Assembly: GCA_002529455.1 (NCBI GenBank)
Contig: NYMS01000038.1
Coordinates: 169,129-233,128 of the forward strand
Source of the DNA: Glycomyces fuscus
GTDB taxonomy: Bacteria > Actinomycetota > Actinomycetes > Streptosporangiales > Streptosporangiaceae
Reading direction: 5' to 3'
DNA length: 64,000 bases
Positions within the stretch are counted from its first letter, which is position 1. Each line of letters begins with the position of its first letter. The position numbers and the translations under genes are program-made. The notes under the pieces are model-generated. The model was not told where the DNA came from and searched no databases. It saw only the letters and a list, made by a program, of their open reading frames with translations. Below are positions 43,337-53,174 of the stretch, in pieces.

Positions 43337-44674
43337 CTACCCGTAAGCGGTGATGCCGCTCACCAGGGACAGAAGTCGGTCGTCCAGGTCGGCCACGCAG
43401 CGGGCCCGCGTCCCCGCGTACTGGCGCCGAAAGGCCCGCACCCGTCCGACGATCCGCTCGGATCCGAACCGCACACCCGTGTTCAGCGCCTCGTGGACCA
43501 GGCGGAACGCCTCGTCCACGTCCCCCGCCTCGGCGTGCGCCGAGGCCAGTTCCACCTGCAGGACCGCGGACTGCTTGGGGTTGGCCCCCTTCGGCGCGAA
43601 CGCCTCGGCGAAGGCCCTGCGGGCGTCGTGCGGCCGACGCAGCCGCACGCCCACCCGGGCGCGGTAGCCGGCGACCTTGGCCTCGTCGAAGGCGAACACC
43701 CACGGCCAGGGCGGGTCGGTGTTGGCGGAGCGGGCCGCCTCCCGCTCCGCCCGGTCCAGGGCGCGCGCGGCGGCGGCGCCGTCCCCGTTCCCGGCGTGCG
43801 CGAGTGCTCCCACACAGGCGAGCCAGGCGCGCGCGGTGGGGTGGGCGCGGGGGCCCAGGACGTGTTCGGCCTCCTGGACCAGCCCCAGCCCCAGGTGGTG
43901 GTCCTCGGCGGTGTCGGTCTCGAAGGCCGCCAGGGAGCCCAGCATGTACACGTCGAGCAGGCGCATGTCCGCCTGGCGGGCGCGCATGACCGCGGCGCGG
44001 TAGTGCGAGCGGGCCGACCCCATGTCGCCCCGGTCCGCGTGCAGCCAGGCGGCGAAGCCGGCGGCCTCGCTGGCCGCGGCGCTCAGTTCGCCGTGGAACG
44101 GTGTCCCGTGCGAGTGCCCAAGCATCTGCTCGGCCAGATGCACGTGCGCCACAGCGCTGGGCAGCAGGTGTCGGGCGGGAGCGGTGGCGTCCATGCGGCG
44201 CTGGCCCCCGGTGATGGCGCGCAGGGAGGGCGCGGTCGTCTCGTCGACGGCGTCGGGCAGCGGGTCCGGTGCCGCCGGAGCCGCTGCGGCGGTGGCCGTG
44301 GTGACGGCGGTCGCGGTGAGCAGGGCTCCCGCGGCCACCGCGCGTCCGAAGTCGCGGCGTCTCGTGGTGTCCACCCCCTTCTCGGCGGGACGGGCCTGGG
44401 ACGGGGCACCACCGAAACGCAGCAGGTGCAGCGGGATGTCCAGGCGTCGGGCGAGGTCGTGTACCTGACTGATGGTCAACGACTGCTGGCCGTTGACCAC
44501 GCGCGAGACCCAGCTCTGGGAGTAGTCGATCGCGCGGGCGAGGTCTCCTTGGGACCAGCCGCGCGCCGCGCGTACGCCCTCGAGGACCGTCGCCATGTCA
44601 CAGGTGGCCAGTGCACCCGCCATGCGGGGACGTGTCCACAGGTCCGGTGGAAGAACGCCGTCTGGTTGGGGCAT
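43337..44674 (-). CDS. XRE-family regulator with TPR-like repeats
   Basis: 445 residues. The helix-turn-helix (about 27-85) is TVLEGVRAARGWSQGDLARAIDYSQSWVSRVVNGQQSLTISQVHDLARRLDIPLHLLRF. It is followed by a twin-Arg-like hydrophobic stretch (RRRDFGRAVAAGALLTATAVTTATA), then helical repeats to the C-terminus (LARQAD..., AFRLVHEALNTG), the usual actinomycete architecture. The hydrophobic stretch is common in this family and is not taken as proof of export. Divergent from the small gene at 44832; a TATGCG-N5-CGCATA repeat lies between them and could be its operator. Confidence 0.88.
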   Translation of the reverse strand: MPQPDGVLPPDLWTRPRMAGALATCDMATVLEGVRAARGWSQGDLARAIDYSQSWVSRVVNGQQSLTISQVHDLARRLDIPLHLLRFGGAPSQARPAEKGVDTTRRRDFGRAVAAGALLTATAVTTATAAAAPAAPDPLPDAVDETTAPSLRAITGGQRRMDATAPARHLLPSAVAHVHLAEQMLGHSHGTPFHGELSAAASEAAGFAAWLHADRGDMGSARSHYRAAVMRARQADMRLLDVYMLGSLAAFETDTAEDHHLGLGLVQEAEHVLGPRAHPTARAWLACVGALAHAGNGDGAAAARALDRAEREAARSANTDPPWPWVFAFDEAKVAGYRARVGVRLRRPHDARRAFAEAFAPKGANPKQSAVLQVELASAHAEAGDVDEAFRLVHEALNTGVRFGSERIVGRVRAFRRQYAGTRARCVADLDDRLLSLVSGITAYG

Positions 44675-44731
44675 GAGCTTAGATTAGGGATTCCGTGCGC
44701 CCCCGGTGGCTATGTGTAAGAAAGAAGACCG

Positions 44732-44748
44732 TATGCGTGGTCCGCATA
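44732..44748. promoter_or_regulatory. TATGCG-TGGTC-CGCATA inverted repeat
   Basis: A perfect 6-bp-arm palindrome in the 157-bp space between the divergent XRE regulator and the gene at 44832, and a likely operator for that regulator. A related CTATGTG lies about 20 bp to the left. Confidence 0.5.
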
Positions 44749-44831
44749 GGGCCGTCCGTTCTTCCTCCTGATGCGGCAGAGTGCAAGGGACGTTGGTCCC
44801 AGAGGTGTCTGGGAAGGGGAGGGGAGTCCCG

Positions 44832-45197
44832 TTGACCGTTGAGACCCCGCCGACGGGGAGTCCGAGCCTGAGGTGTGATCCGGGCGTGGCCGAGCTGGTC
44901 AACCGTGTGGAGCTGGCGGACCTCGCCCTGCGGGGGCTGGCCGCCGAGCTGCGTTCGCGCGGGGTGGAGGTCCGCGAGGACGGGCCGTGCGGGGCGGTGG
45001 AAGCCGGTCCCAGCACCCGGCCCCAGCGCGCCCTGCTGCGCCCCCACCGCGGGGACCTGTGGTGGTGGATGCGCTGGCCGCTCCAGGAGGGCCTGCCCGC
45101 GGCCCTGGCGGGCGTGCCCATCTCTCCGGTCGCCCACACCTCCGCCGCGGCGCGGCGGATCGTGGTCGCCCTGTCCATGTCCGTCGGCGAGGGCTGA
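44832..45197 (+). CDS. Hypothetical protein divergent from the XRE regulator
   Basis: About 121 residues from TTG at 44832, which has GGGGAGGGGAG just upstream; the frame is open to GTG at 44781, the alternative start. No family is recognised. The body reads CDPGVAELVNRVELADLALRGLAAELRSRGVEVRED..., LLRPHRGDLWWWMRWPLQEGLPAALAGVPISPVAHTSAAARRIVVAL, with a striking WWWMRW tryptophan cluster. Its position, sharing a control region with the XRE gene and its SLOG partner, suggests these three act together. Confidence 0.6.
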   Translation: MTVETPPTGSPSLRCDPGVAELVNRVELADLALRGLAAELRSRGVEVREDGPCGAVEAGPSTRPQRALLRPHRGDLWWWMRWPLQEGLPAALAGVPISPVAHTSAAARRIVVALSMSVGEG

Positions 45198-45443
45198 GCA
45201 CGCGCGGGCCACTCGGCCCGCGCACACGGGGGCGGGCGGTGCCCGCGCCCGGAGGACGGGCCGGGCCCGGGCTCCCCGGGATCCGGTCTCCCCCCGTGCG
45301 GGGCGCGCCCCGGCCCGCCCGTCCTCCACCCGGGCCGCCGCGGTCGCCGCTCCGGCAGGACCGGTCCCCGCCGGCCACGAGCGGCGGCTCCCGTCCCCGG
45401 GCGCCCGTCCCCGGACAGGGCCCGGCCGGCCGCCGCGGCCGCC

Positions 45444-46301
45444 CTAGGCGGGCTCCGCCTCGCCCAGCAGCACCGTACGGCCCTCCGCCGCGCGGAACGC
45501 CCCCGGCGTGATCCCGTAGGAGCGGCCGAACCACCGCGTCAGGTGGCTCTGGTCGGCGAACCCCGACCGCGCGGAGGCCTCCGACAGCGGCACCCCCGCC
45601 GCGATCAGCTCCCGGGCCCGCCGCAGCCGCAGCTGCCGCTGGTACTCGCTGGGCGCCATCCCCCGCACCGCGCGAAAGGCCCGGTAGACCGCGAACCGGC
45701 TCCGGCCCGCCGCCGAGGCCAGCTCCTCGGCGCCCACGTCCTCGGTGAAGCGCTCGCGCAGCACCGCCTCCACCCGGGCGGCCAGCCGCGCCGCGTCCGG
45801 GTCCGACACCCGCGCGACCACCGGCCGTCCGACCGCCCCGCGGTCCGCCATCGCCACCACCGCGCCGCGCAGGGCCTCGTCCACGGCCAGCGGCGGGCTG
45901 CCCCTCCACAGCGCCGAGTGCAGCCCCAGAAGCCTCCGGGCCAGCAGGGGGTCCCCCACCACCGGGTCGGCGAACAGCGGCAGCCCCGACCGGCCCTCGG
46001 CGGCGTCGGCGAGCACCTCCCGCACCAGTTCCGGCCCGATGTGCACGATCCGGTAGGTGAACCCCGGTTCGGCCCCGGCGTGCCCGTCGTGCGGGTCGTC
46101 GGGGTTGAACGCCAGCACCATCCCGGACACGCTCGCGTGCGCGCCGCCCCGGCAGTTGAACGCCTGCACGCCCGACTCGGTCACCCCGAACGAGTACGCG
46201 TCGTGGGTGTGCCGGTGGTAGGCGTGCCGCTCGAAGTGCGCGTGCATCGCCTCCAGCGGCTGTTCGGGCGATCGCCAGTACCTGGACCAGTCCCCTGTCA
46301 T
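45444..46301 (-). CDS. AraC-family transcriptional regulator
   Basis: 285 residues starting at the ATG at 46301 (the frame runs open to 46355). The N-terminal cupin-like sensing domain has HFERHAYHRHTHDAYSFGVTESGVQAFNCRGG and PDDPHDGHAG. The C-terminal double helix-turn-helix is VGAEELASAAGRSRFAVYRAFRAVRGMAPSEYQRQLRLRRARELIAAGVPLSEASARSGFADQSHLTRWFGRSYGITPGAFR. It is divergent from the DUF2000 gene, 88 bp away, and very probably controls it. The ligand is unknown. Confidence 0.9.
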   Translation of the reverse strand: MTGDWSRYWRSPEQPLEAMHAHFERHAYHRHTHDAYSFGVTESGVQAFNCRGGAHASVSGMVLAFNPDDPHDGHAGAEPGFTYRIVHIGPELVREVLADAAEGRSGLPLFADPVVGDPLLARRLLGLHSALWRGSPPLAVDEALRGAVVAMADRGAVGRPVVARVSDPDAARLAARVEAVLRERFTEDVGAEELASAAGRSRFAVYRAFRAVRGMAPSEYQRQLRLRRARELIAAGVPLSEASARSGFADQSHLTRWFGRSYGITPGAFRAAEGRTVLLGEAEPA

Positions 46302-46389
46302 AGCTCCATTGTGGAGCGCCCGCGGCGTCCGGCGGATCCCCGCACCAGTGTCCAAGACCGCACCGGGGCTCCCGCGCCATCCTCACACC

Positions 46390-46800
46390 ATGCGTTTCGA
46401 CACCAAGATCGCCGTGGCCGTGCGCGAGGACCTGGCCGCCTGGCAGAAGCTCAACGTCACGGCCTTCCTCAGCAGCGGCGTCGCGCACGCGCGACCCGAG
46501 TCCATGGGCAAGCCCTACGAGGACGCCTCGGGCAACGCCTACCTGCCGATGTTCCGCGAACCCGTGCTGGTCTACGGCGCGGACGCGCGCACCCTGGCCC
46601 GCACGCTGGAGCGCGCCCGCTCCCGGGGCCTGGCCGCCGCCCTGTACACTGAGCAGCTGTTCGCCACCGACAACGACGACGACAACCGCGCCGCCGTGCG
46701 CGACGTGGCCGCCGCGGACCTGGACCTGGTGGGCGTGGCCGTCCACGGGCCCAGGGCGGACGTGGACAAGGCGGTCAGGGGGCTGCGCCTGCATCCCTGA
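46390..46800 (+). CDS. DUF2000-family protein
   Basis: 136 residues. The pattern MRFDTKIAVAVREDLAAWQKLNVTAFLSSGVA, then GNAYLPMFREPVLVYGAD and AALYTEQLFATDNDDDNRAAVRDVAAADLDLVGVAVHGPRADVDKAVRGLRLHP is characteristic of DUF2000, a small alpha/beta family related to peptidyl-tRNA hydrolase II folds. The biochemical role is unknown. It is paired with the divergent AraC regulator. A very strong palindrome follows directly. Confidence 0.85.
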   Translation: MRFDTKIAVAVREDLAAWQKLNVTAFLSSGVAHARPESMGKPYEDASGNAYLPMFREPVLVYGADARTLARTLERARSRGLAAALYTEQLFATDNDDDNRAAVRDVAAADLDLVGVAVHGPRADVDKAVRGLRLHP

Positions 46801-46806
46801 ACCGGT

Positions 46807-46848
46807 GTCCGGGAGGGGCGCGGCCCCGGGGCCGCGCCCCTCCCGGAC
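46807..46848. terminator. Bidirectional terminator palindrome
   Basis: A perfect 42-bp palindrome (GTCCGGGAGGGGCGCGGCCCC and its reverse complement) between the convergent DUF2000 and ppgK genes. In RNA it gives a stem of up to 19 bp with a 4-nt loop on either strand. Confidence 0.8.
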
Positions 46849-46868
46849 CTCTCGGAACCCGGGCGGCC

Positions 46869-47633
46869 TCAGACCGTCTCGGACTCGGCGGCGGCCAGGG
46901 CGGCGCCGACGATCCCCGCCGTGTTGAGCAGCGAGGCGGCCACGATGGGCGTGCGGATGTCCAGCAGCGGCAGGAACTTGTCCGACTTGCGGCTGACCCC
47001 GCCGCCGACCACGATCAGGTCCGGCCACAGCAGGTCCTCGACGACCCGGTAGTAGCGGTTCAGCCGTTCCGTCGCCCACTGGTGGTAGGACAGCTCCTCG
47101 CGCTCCTTGGCCCCCGAGGAGGCCCGGCTCTCGGCGTCGTGGCCGTCGATCTCCAGGTGCCCGAACTCGGTGTTGGGCACCAGGCGCCCGTCCACCACCA
47201 GGGCGGTGCCGATCCCCGTGCCCAGGGTGGTCAGCAGGACGACCCCCGGCACCCCCTTGGCGGCGCCGTAGCGGGTCTCCGCCACGGCGGCGGCGTCGGC
47301 GTCGTTGAGGACGCGGACCGGTCGGCCGGTGGCCTCGGCGAACAGCGACCGCGCGTCGGTGTCGATCCAGCTCTTGTCCAGGTTGGCGGAGGTGCGCACC
47401 ACACCTCCCTGCACCACGCCCGGGAAGGTCACGCCCAGGGGCATCCCCGCGGCCTCGGGGAAGTGCTCGGCGATCTCGTGCACGATCTCGGCCACCGCCG
47501 CGGGATCCGAGCGGTCGGGGGTGAGGACCTTGATCCGCTCCTTGAGGAACTCGCCGGTGGTCAGGTCGACCGGCGCCCCCTTGATCCCGCTGCCGCCGAT
47601 GTCGATTCCCAGCCCCGTGGTCAGCTGTGACAT
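46869..47633 (-). CDS. ppgK: Polyphosphate glucokinase (ROK family)
   Basis: 254 residues from the ATG at 47633. ROK-type phosphate motif near the N-terminus ([18 protein letters not shown]), the sugar-binding region, and the actinobacterial PpgK block [34 protein letters not shown]. PpgK phosphorylates glucose with inorganic polyphosphate or ATP. It is convergent with the DUF2000 gene and divergent from trmI. The zinc-type CxCGxxGC signature of other ROK proteins is absent, as expected in PpgK. Confidence 0.93.
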   Translation of the reverse strand: MSQLTTGLGIDIGGSGIKGAPVDLTTGEFLKERIKVLTPDRSDPAAVAEIVHEIAEHFPEAAGMPLGVTFPGVVQGGVVRTSANLDKSWIDTDARSLFAEATGRPVRVLNDADAAAVAETRYGAAKGVPGVVLLTTLGTGIGTALVVDGRLVPNTEFGHLEIDGHDAESRASSGAKEREELSYHQWATERLNRYYRVVEDLLWPDLIVVGGGVSRKSDKFLPLLDIRTPIVAASLLNTAGIVGAALAAAESETV

Positions 47634-47823
47634 GGGTTGTCGTCTCCCGTGGTCCTCGTGTGGTGGTCGGGCGTCGTCAGGGCCCCGCAGGCTGAATACT
47701 GCCCTGGGGGCGCGGTCTTCGCACGTTCGGGCGCACGGCGCCCGTTCGCCGCGGTACCGGGGGGCCGATACCCTGGGCGATCGCCCTGCCAACCAATAGC
47801 GACGTGGGAAGACGAGAGCGACG

Positions 47824-48900
47824 TTGACCGGTATCCATGGCCGCCGCGGCCCCTTCACCGACGGCGACACCGTGCAGTTGACCGACCCCAAGGGTCGCAT
47901 GCACACGATCACCCTGCGAGAGGGTGCCGCCTTCCACTCCCACAAGGGCAAGGTCGACCACGACGACCTCATCGGACAGCCCGAGGGCAGTGTGGTGCGC
48001 TCCAACACCGGCACGGCCTACGTGGCGCTGCGCCCGCTGCTGATCGACTACACCCTGTCGATGAAGCGGGGCGCCACCATCGTCTACCCCAAGGACGCCG
48101 CCCAGGTGCTCGTGGAGGCCGACATCTTCCCCGGCGCGCGCGTGGTGGAGGCCGGGGCGGGCTCGGGGGCCATGTCCAACTGGCTGCTGCGCGCGGTCGG
48201 TGAGGGCGGCATGGTGCACTCCTACGAGCGCCGCGCCGACTTCGCCGAGATCGCCCGCAAGAACGTGGAGAGGTTCCACGGCGGCCCGCACCCGGCCTGG
48301 AAGCTCACCGTCGGCGACCTGGTGGAGGAGCTGGACGAGACCGACGTCGACCGCGTCTTCCTGGACATGCTCGCCCCCTGGGAGTGCCTGGACGCGGTCG
48401 CCGGCGCCCTCATCCCGGGCGGCCTGGTGTGCTGCTACGTCGCCACCACCACCCAGCTGTCGCGCGTGGTGGAGGAGCTGCGGGAGGACCCCCGCTTCTA
48501 CGAGCCGCGCTCGTGGGAGACCATGCTGCGCACCTGGCACGTGGAGGGCCTGGCGGTGCGCCCGGACCACCGCATGATCGGGCACACCGGCTTCCTGGTG
48601 GTCGCGCGCCGCCTGGCCGACGGGGCCGAGGCCCCCGAGCGCCGCCGCCGTCCGGCCAAGGGCGCCTACGGCAAGGACTTCACCGCCGCGCGGGAGCAGG
48701 AGCGGCGCGCGACCGGGGCGGAGGGGACCCCGGCCGAGGAGGTCAGGGCCCTGGCCACCGACACGGCGGTCCCCGAGGCGCCCCGGGGCGGCGACGGGGG
48801 CGCCGTCGGGACGGCCGAGGACTCCGGCCCGCAGGCCCCCGGGGCATCCGGGACCGAGGCCTCCGGACCGCAGGCCCCCGGGGCCGGCGCCCGCGACTGA
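47824..48900 (+). CDS. trmI: tRNA (adenine-N1)-methyltransferase (TrmI, m1A58)
   Basis: 358 residues from a TTG. An N-terminal beta domain ([42 protein letters not shown]) precedes the SAM-binding domain: [20 protein letters not shown], then [18 protein letters not shown] and [21 protein letters not shown]. The C-terminal 80 residues are a disordered Glu/Ala/Gly tail not needed for the fold. TrmI methylates A58 of the T loop in tRNA. In actinobacteria trmI commonly lies before the arc gene, as here. Confidence 0.93.
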   Translation: MTGIHGRRGPFTDGDTVQLTDPKGRMHTITLREGAAFHSHKGKVDHDDLIGQPEGSVVRSNTGTAYVALRPLLIDYTLSMKRGATIVYPKDAAQVLVEADIFPGARVVEAGAGSGAMSNWLLRAVGEGGMVHSYERRADFAEIARKNVERFHGGPHPAWKLTVGDLVEELDETDVDRVFLDMLAPWECLDAVAGALIPGGLVCCYVATTTQLSRVVEELREDPRFYEPRSWETMLRTWHVEGLAVRPDHRMIGHTGFLVVARRLADGAEAPERRRRPAKGAYGKDFTAAREQERRATGAEGTPAEEVRALATDTAVPEAPRGGDGGAVGTAEDSGPQAPGASGTEASGPQAPGAGARD

Positions 48901-49250
48901 TCCGCAGCCCGACCCGGGCACACCGCCCGAGCCCGCCCGCACACGCCGCACGCCCGTCCTCACCGTGCGTCTTCGGCGCGGCCCCCACGGGGCCCGCCCG
49001 GGCGGGCTTCGGCGTATCCGGGGCAGGCGTGCTGACGTGCGCGGGGGGATCGCCACGAGGGGCGGATTCCTTGCCCGCGGCCGGACCCAGAGGTTACGTT
49101 CTCATTACGTCGAGTCATCCGGTAGCACTCTGACCTGTGATGACGCAAGACCTGGAAATGAGGCCTACGACACTCTCCGGCCCTGGGAGGTTAGGAATAG
49201 GGCGAGGGTAGGTAGGCTCCGATGTAGTTCCTCATAGGGAGGTGGCGGAC
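48901..49250. other. Upstream region of arc
   Basis: About 350 bp between trmI and arc, AT-richer towards its right end. A weak promoter-like pair (TTAGGA 49191-49196, 16-bp spacer, TAGGCT 49213-49218) lies just before arc. No gene or repeat was seen. Confidence 0.4.
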
Positions 49251-51011
49251 GTGGCTGAGCGCGACGACCAGCGTCAGAGCGACCGGGACCGTGAAGTGGA
49301 AGAACTCACGGCCCAGGTCTCCTACATGGAAAAGGAACTCGGCGTGGTGCGGCGCAAGCTCGCCGATTCGCCCCGGCATGTACGCCTGCTGGAGGAGCGG
49401 CTGAGGGAGGCACAGGCCAGCCTCGCCGCCGCGAACGGCCAGAACGAACGGCTCGTCTCCACTTTGAAGGAGGCGCGCGAGCAGATCGTGGCGCTCAAGG
49501 AGGAGGTCGACCGGCTCGCCCAGCCGCCGTCGGGCTTTGGTGTCTACCTCGGTTCACGCGAGGACGAGACCGTCGAGATCTTCACCAACGGCCGCAAGAT
49601 GCGGGTCAACGTCAGCCCCTCGATCGACCTGGACAACCTGCGCCCCGGCCAGGAGGTCATGCTCAACGAGGCCTTCAACGTCGTCGAGGTGGAGTCCTTC
49701 GAGACCGTCGGCGAGGTCGTCATGCTCAAGGAGATCCTTGAGGACGGCGAGCGCGCCCTGGTGATCTCCCACCACGACGAGGAGCGGATCGTCCGCCTGG
49801 CCGAGCCGCTGCGCGACGAGGCGATCCGTCCCGGCGACTCGCTCCTGCTGGAGCCGCGCTCGGGGTACGTCTACGAGCGCATCCCCAAGTCCGAGGTCGA
49901 GGAGCTCATCCTCGAAGAGGTCCCCGACATCGCCTACACCGACATCGGCGGCCTCTCCGGGCAGATCGAGATGATCCGCGACGCGGTCGAGCTGCCCTAC
50001 CTGTACAAGGAGCTCTTCCACGAGCACCAGCTGCGCCCGCCCAAGGGCGTGCTGCTCTACGGCCCCCCCGGGTGCGGTAAGACGCTCATCGCCAAGGCGG
50101 TCGCCAACTCGCTGGCCAAGCAGGTCGCCGAGCGCACCGGCCGCGACGTCGGCAAGAGCTTCTTCCTCAACATCAAGGGCCCCGAGCTGCTCAACAAGTA
50201 CGTGGGCGAGACCGAGCGGCACATCCGCCTGGTCTTCCAGCGCGCACGGGAGAAGGCCTCCGAGGGCACCCCGGTCATCGTCTTCTTCGACGAGATGGAC
50301 TCGATCTTCCGCACCCGCGGCTCGGGTGTGTCCTCCGACGTGGAGAACACGATCGTGCCCCAGCTCCTGAGCGAGATCGACGGTGTGGAGGGCCTGGAGA
50401 ACGTCATCGTCATCGGCGCCTCCAACCGCGAGGACATGATCGACCCGGCGATCCTGCGGCCCGGCCGCCTGGACGTCAAGATCAAGATCGAGCGGCCCGA
50501 CGCCGAGGCGGCCCGCGACATCTTCGGCAAGTACATCACCCCGGACCTGCCGCTGCACGACGAGGACCTCGCCGAGCACGGCGGTTCGCCCAAGGCCACG
50601 GTGGACGCCATGATCCAGCGGGTCGTGGAGCGGATGTACACCGAGGGCGAGGAGAACCGCTTCCTGGAGGTCACCTACGCCAACGGTGACAAGGAGGTCC
50701 TGTACTTCAAGGACTTCAACTCCGGCGCGATGATCGAGAACATCGTCTCCCGGGCCAAGAAGATGGCCATCAAGGACTTCATCGACCAGCAGTCCAAGGG
50801 CATCCGGGTCTCGCACCTGATGCAGGCCTGCGTGGACGAGTTCAGCGAGAACGAGGACCTGCCCAACACCACCAACCCCGACGACTGGGCGCGCATCTCC
50901 GGCAAGAAGGGCGAGCGCATCGTCTACATCCGGACCCTGGTCACCGGCAAGAAGGGCGCGGACTCCGGCCGGAGCATCGACACGGTGCCCAACACCGGCC
51001 AGTACCTGTAG
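49251..51011 (+). CDS. arc: Proteasome-associated AAA+ ATPase ARC (Mpa)
   Basis: 586 residues. An N-terminal coiled coil (about 10-75) is followed by the interdomain OB region and the AAA+ module with Walker A GPPGCGKT (271-278) and Walker [11 protein letters not shown] (about 341-350). The C-terminus ends GQYL, with the penultimate tyrosine that docks into the 20S gate. It unfolds pupylated substrates for the 20S proteasome; the coiled coil binds Pup. The GTG at 49251 is chosen because AGGGAGG ends at 49242, eight bases upstream, while the upstream GTG at 49242 overlaps that sequence. The usual partners pup and prcBA are not found beside it. Confidence 0.96.
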   Translation: MAERDDQRQSDRDREVEELTAQVSYMEKELGVVRRKLADSPRHVRLLEERLREAQASLAAANGQNERLVSTLKEAREQIVALKEEVDRLAQPPSGFGVYLGSREDETVEIFTNGRKMRVNVSPSIDLDNLRPGQEVMLNEAFNVVEVESFETVGEVVMLKEILEDGERALVISHHDEERIVRLAEPLRDEAIRPGDSLLLEPRSGYVYERIPKSEVEELILEEVPDIAYTDIGGLSGQIEMIRDAVELPYLYKELFHEHQLRPPKGVLLYGPPGCGKTLIAKAVANSLAKQVAERTGRDVGKSFFLNIKGPELLNKYVGETERHIRLVFQRAREKASEGTPVIVFFDEMDSIFRTRGSGVSSDVENTIVPQLLSEIDGVEGLENVIVIGASNREDMIDPAILRPGRLDVKIKIERPDAEAARDIFGKYITPDLPLHDEDLAEHGGSPKATVDAMIQRVVERMYTEGEENRFLEVTYANGDKEVLYFKDFNSGAMIENIVSRAKKMAIKDFIDQQSKGIRVSHLMQACVDEFSENEDLPNTTNPDDWARISGKKGERIVYIRTLVTGKKGADSGRSIDTVPNTGQYL

Positions 51012-51036
51012 AAACGCACCTGCCAGAGCGCTCTGG

Positions 51037-51065
51037 GGGGCCGACCGGACCTACCGGTCGGCCCC
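51037..51065 (+). terminator. Terminator after arc
   Basis: GGGGCCGACCGG, loop ACCTA, CCGGTCGGCCCC: a perfect 12-bp stem followed by TTCCC. Confidence 0.8.
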
Positions 51066-51161
51066 TTCCCGCGCCGACCCCCGCGCCGACCCCCGCGCGG
51101 AGCCCGCGGGTGCGTCGGACCCGCAGGTCAGCCGGGAGGAGGGCTGAAGTAGGTTGGTCGC

Positions 51162-53174
51162 ATGCGTCCCCCGTTCCCCACGACCGCGGTCCCCCGCGCA
51201 CTGTCGTTCCTGGCGGTGCCGCTGCTGACCGCTCTCGTACTGCTCTTTGCCTCCCCCGCCCACGCCGCCTCGGAGGGCCCCTCCGAGGGTGGGGTGAGCG
51301 ACGCCGAGTACTTCGCCGGGCTCCTGGACCAGCGTCCCGGGGGCGAGGCGGTCGTCGTCCACGACTCGCTCGCGGGTGACTACGACCTGGCTGAGCTGGA
51401 GCGGAGCCTGGGCGACTCGTTCGGCCGGCTGGACGTGCCGTACCACGTCGTGGCCACCGCCGTCCCGGAGGACGCGTCCTGGGGCCGCTCCTTCCTCGCC
51501 GCCCTGCAGGACCGCGTGGGCGAACCCGGCCTGTACGTCCTTCTGCAACCGGGGGCCTCCCGCGTACAGGCGATGACCCGGCAGGTGGACCTGCCCGTGG
51601 ACGAGGCGGACAGGGTTCTCACCTGGGAGAACGCCTTCACCTACTACACGCCTCTGGACACGATGGCCGACACCTTCGTGGACACGCTGACCGCGCCCGA
51701 CCTCGCCGAGCGGGCCGAACCGCGGTGGTACGCGGCCCTTCCGGTCGGCTGGTGGGCGAAGCACCGCCTCGACGAGCTGGGGCTGCACACCAGCAGCGGA
51801 CCGGCCGTACTGGGCGAGACCACCGCGGCCGCCGCCGGGCTGACGGTGACGGTGTGGCTGGTCCTCACACTGGTCCGCTCCGGCAGGCGCGGGCGGGCCA
51901 CCGCGGTGGGGCTCACCGGAAGGCCGCCCGGGGACCGGGCCCTGACGGTGGGCAGGACCCTGGTCCTCGTCGCGGGGACCGCCACCGTGGCCGCGTCCCT
52001 GCTCCACCTCAACACCGCGACCCTGCCCCGGGAGGAACGGCAGGTGGGACCGTCCCCGCCCTCCATCGCCCCCTACGTCGCCTCCACGGTCCGTGTCGAG
52101 AGGGTCGCCGCGCAACTGCGGGACGACCCCCTGTACGTGGACCCCCTGGCGGAGGAGAGCGCGGAGGCGCTGTCCGGGGTCGCCGAACGCGTGGCCGGTG
52201 CCGAGCCGCCGGTCTACGCCGCGGTGCTCCCCATGAGCCGGTCCGACGAGTCCGGCGGCGACCCGGAGATCCTCGCGCACGCACTCCACCACGTCATGGA
52301 CGAGGAGGGCGTCTTCATCGTCGTGAACAGCGCGGCCGGAGCCTCCACCGAGGTGAAGGCGGCCCTGTTCGGAGTGGCCCTCCCCGAGGACACCGGGCCG
52401 GTCCCCCTGTCGGACGTGACCGGGACCCGGTTCGACCACACGGCCGCACAGGCGCTGGACGAGCTGCTGGACGAGCTGGAGGAGGCGGCGGCCGCTCCGG
52501 AGGAGGAGCCGCAGGTACCGAGCGGGATCGACTACATGGCCGATCCGGCCCCCGAGCCCTCGCGATGGTCCCAGTTCGTCTCCGGGGACTTCACCAGGGC
52601 GCTGTTCGCCGTCGGCCCCCTCTCCGGCCTGGCGGTCCTCGGGCTGGTGTGGTGCGTGCTCGGCGCGGTGACGCGTGTGAACGCCGTTCCCGGGCGCTTC
52701 CTACGGCCGCGTGCCGACCGGGTGGTGCGCCGCGCGGCCAAGGCGGTCCAGAAGGCCCCGGCCGACCGCGCCGGCCTGGACGGGGCCCTGCGTGAGACCG
52801 ACGCGGCCATGGCCGTCCTGGGCGGGGAGCCGGACGAACTCGACCTGGTCGGGGTCACGGTGTTGGCGGACCGTGCGGTGCGCCGGCTCGACCCCGACCC
52901 CGACACCGCGGCCGGGGCCGACGTCCCGGTCTGTATGGTGAACCCCCTGCACGGCCCGTCGGCCCTGCACGGCCCCCGTCACCGGCAGCCCGTGTGCGCC
53001 TCCTGCGCCCTGCTGTCGGACCGGATGCGCGAGCGCCGCACGCTCAGGGTCGCCGCCCCCTCGGGGGAACGCCGACCGCACCTGGAAATGGACCGGCGGT
53101 GGATCGCGACCGGATACGGGGCGCGGGGCCGACTCGACGCCGAAGACCTGATGGGGGAGTCCCATGTTCGCTGA
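51162..53174 (+). CDS. Uncharacterised membrane protein, duplicated ectodomain, C-terminal Cys/His module
   Basis: 670 residues. A signal-like N-terminus (ALSFLAVPLLTALVLLFASPAHA) precedes an outside domain (about 40-215), hydrophobic segments near 220-240 and 265-285, a second similar outside domain (about 290-480), and a third transmembrane segment near 485-505. The cytoplasmic tail has a Cys/His module, C591-x5-H597 within CMVNPLHG and then C612-ASC615, followed by WIATGYG. The next gene has the same layout with one ectodomain, so this looks like a duplicated fusion. The ectodomains suggest a TPM-like fold, but no family is recognised. It follows arc after a terminator and overlaps the next gene by 11 bp. 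Confidence 0.75.
   Translation: MRPPFPTTAVPRALSFLAVPLLTALVLLFASPAHAASEGPSEGGVSDAEYFAGLLDQRPGGEAVVVHDSLAGDYDLAELERSLGDSFGRLDVPYHVVATAVPEDASWGRSFLAALQDRVGEPGLYVLLQPGASRVQAMTRQVDLPVDEADRVLTWENAFTYYTPLDTMADTFVDTLTAPDLAERAEPRWYAALPVGWWAKHRLDELGLHTSSGPAVLGETTAAAAGLTVTVWLVLTLVRSGRRGRATAVGLTGRPPGDRALTVGRTLVLVAGTATVAASLLHLNTATLPREERQVGPSPPSIAPYVASTVRVERVAAQLRDDPLYVDPLAEESAEALSGVAERVAGAEPPVYAAVLPMSRSDESGGDPEILAHALHHVMDEEGVFIVVNSAAGASTEVKAALFGVALPEDTGPVPLSDVTGTRFDHTAAQALDELLDELEEAAAAPEEEPQVPSGIDYMADPAPEPSRWSQFVSGDFTRALFAVGPLSGLAVLGLVWCVLGAVTRVNAVPGRFLRPRADRVVRRAAKAVQKAPADRAGLDGALRETDAAMAVLGGEPDELDLVGVTVLADRAVRRLDPDPDTAAGADVPVCMVNPLHGPSALHGPRHRQPVCASCALLSDRMRERRTLRVAAPSGERRPHLEMDRRWIATGYGARGRLDAEDLMGESHVR

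Noticed and set aside
49554..50816. Long open frame on the minus strand across arc
   Set aside because: It is the antisense shadow of the ARC gene: GC-rich codon bias on the plus strand creates long open frames on the other. No start signal or family resemblance.
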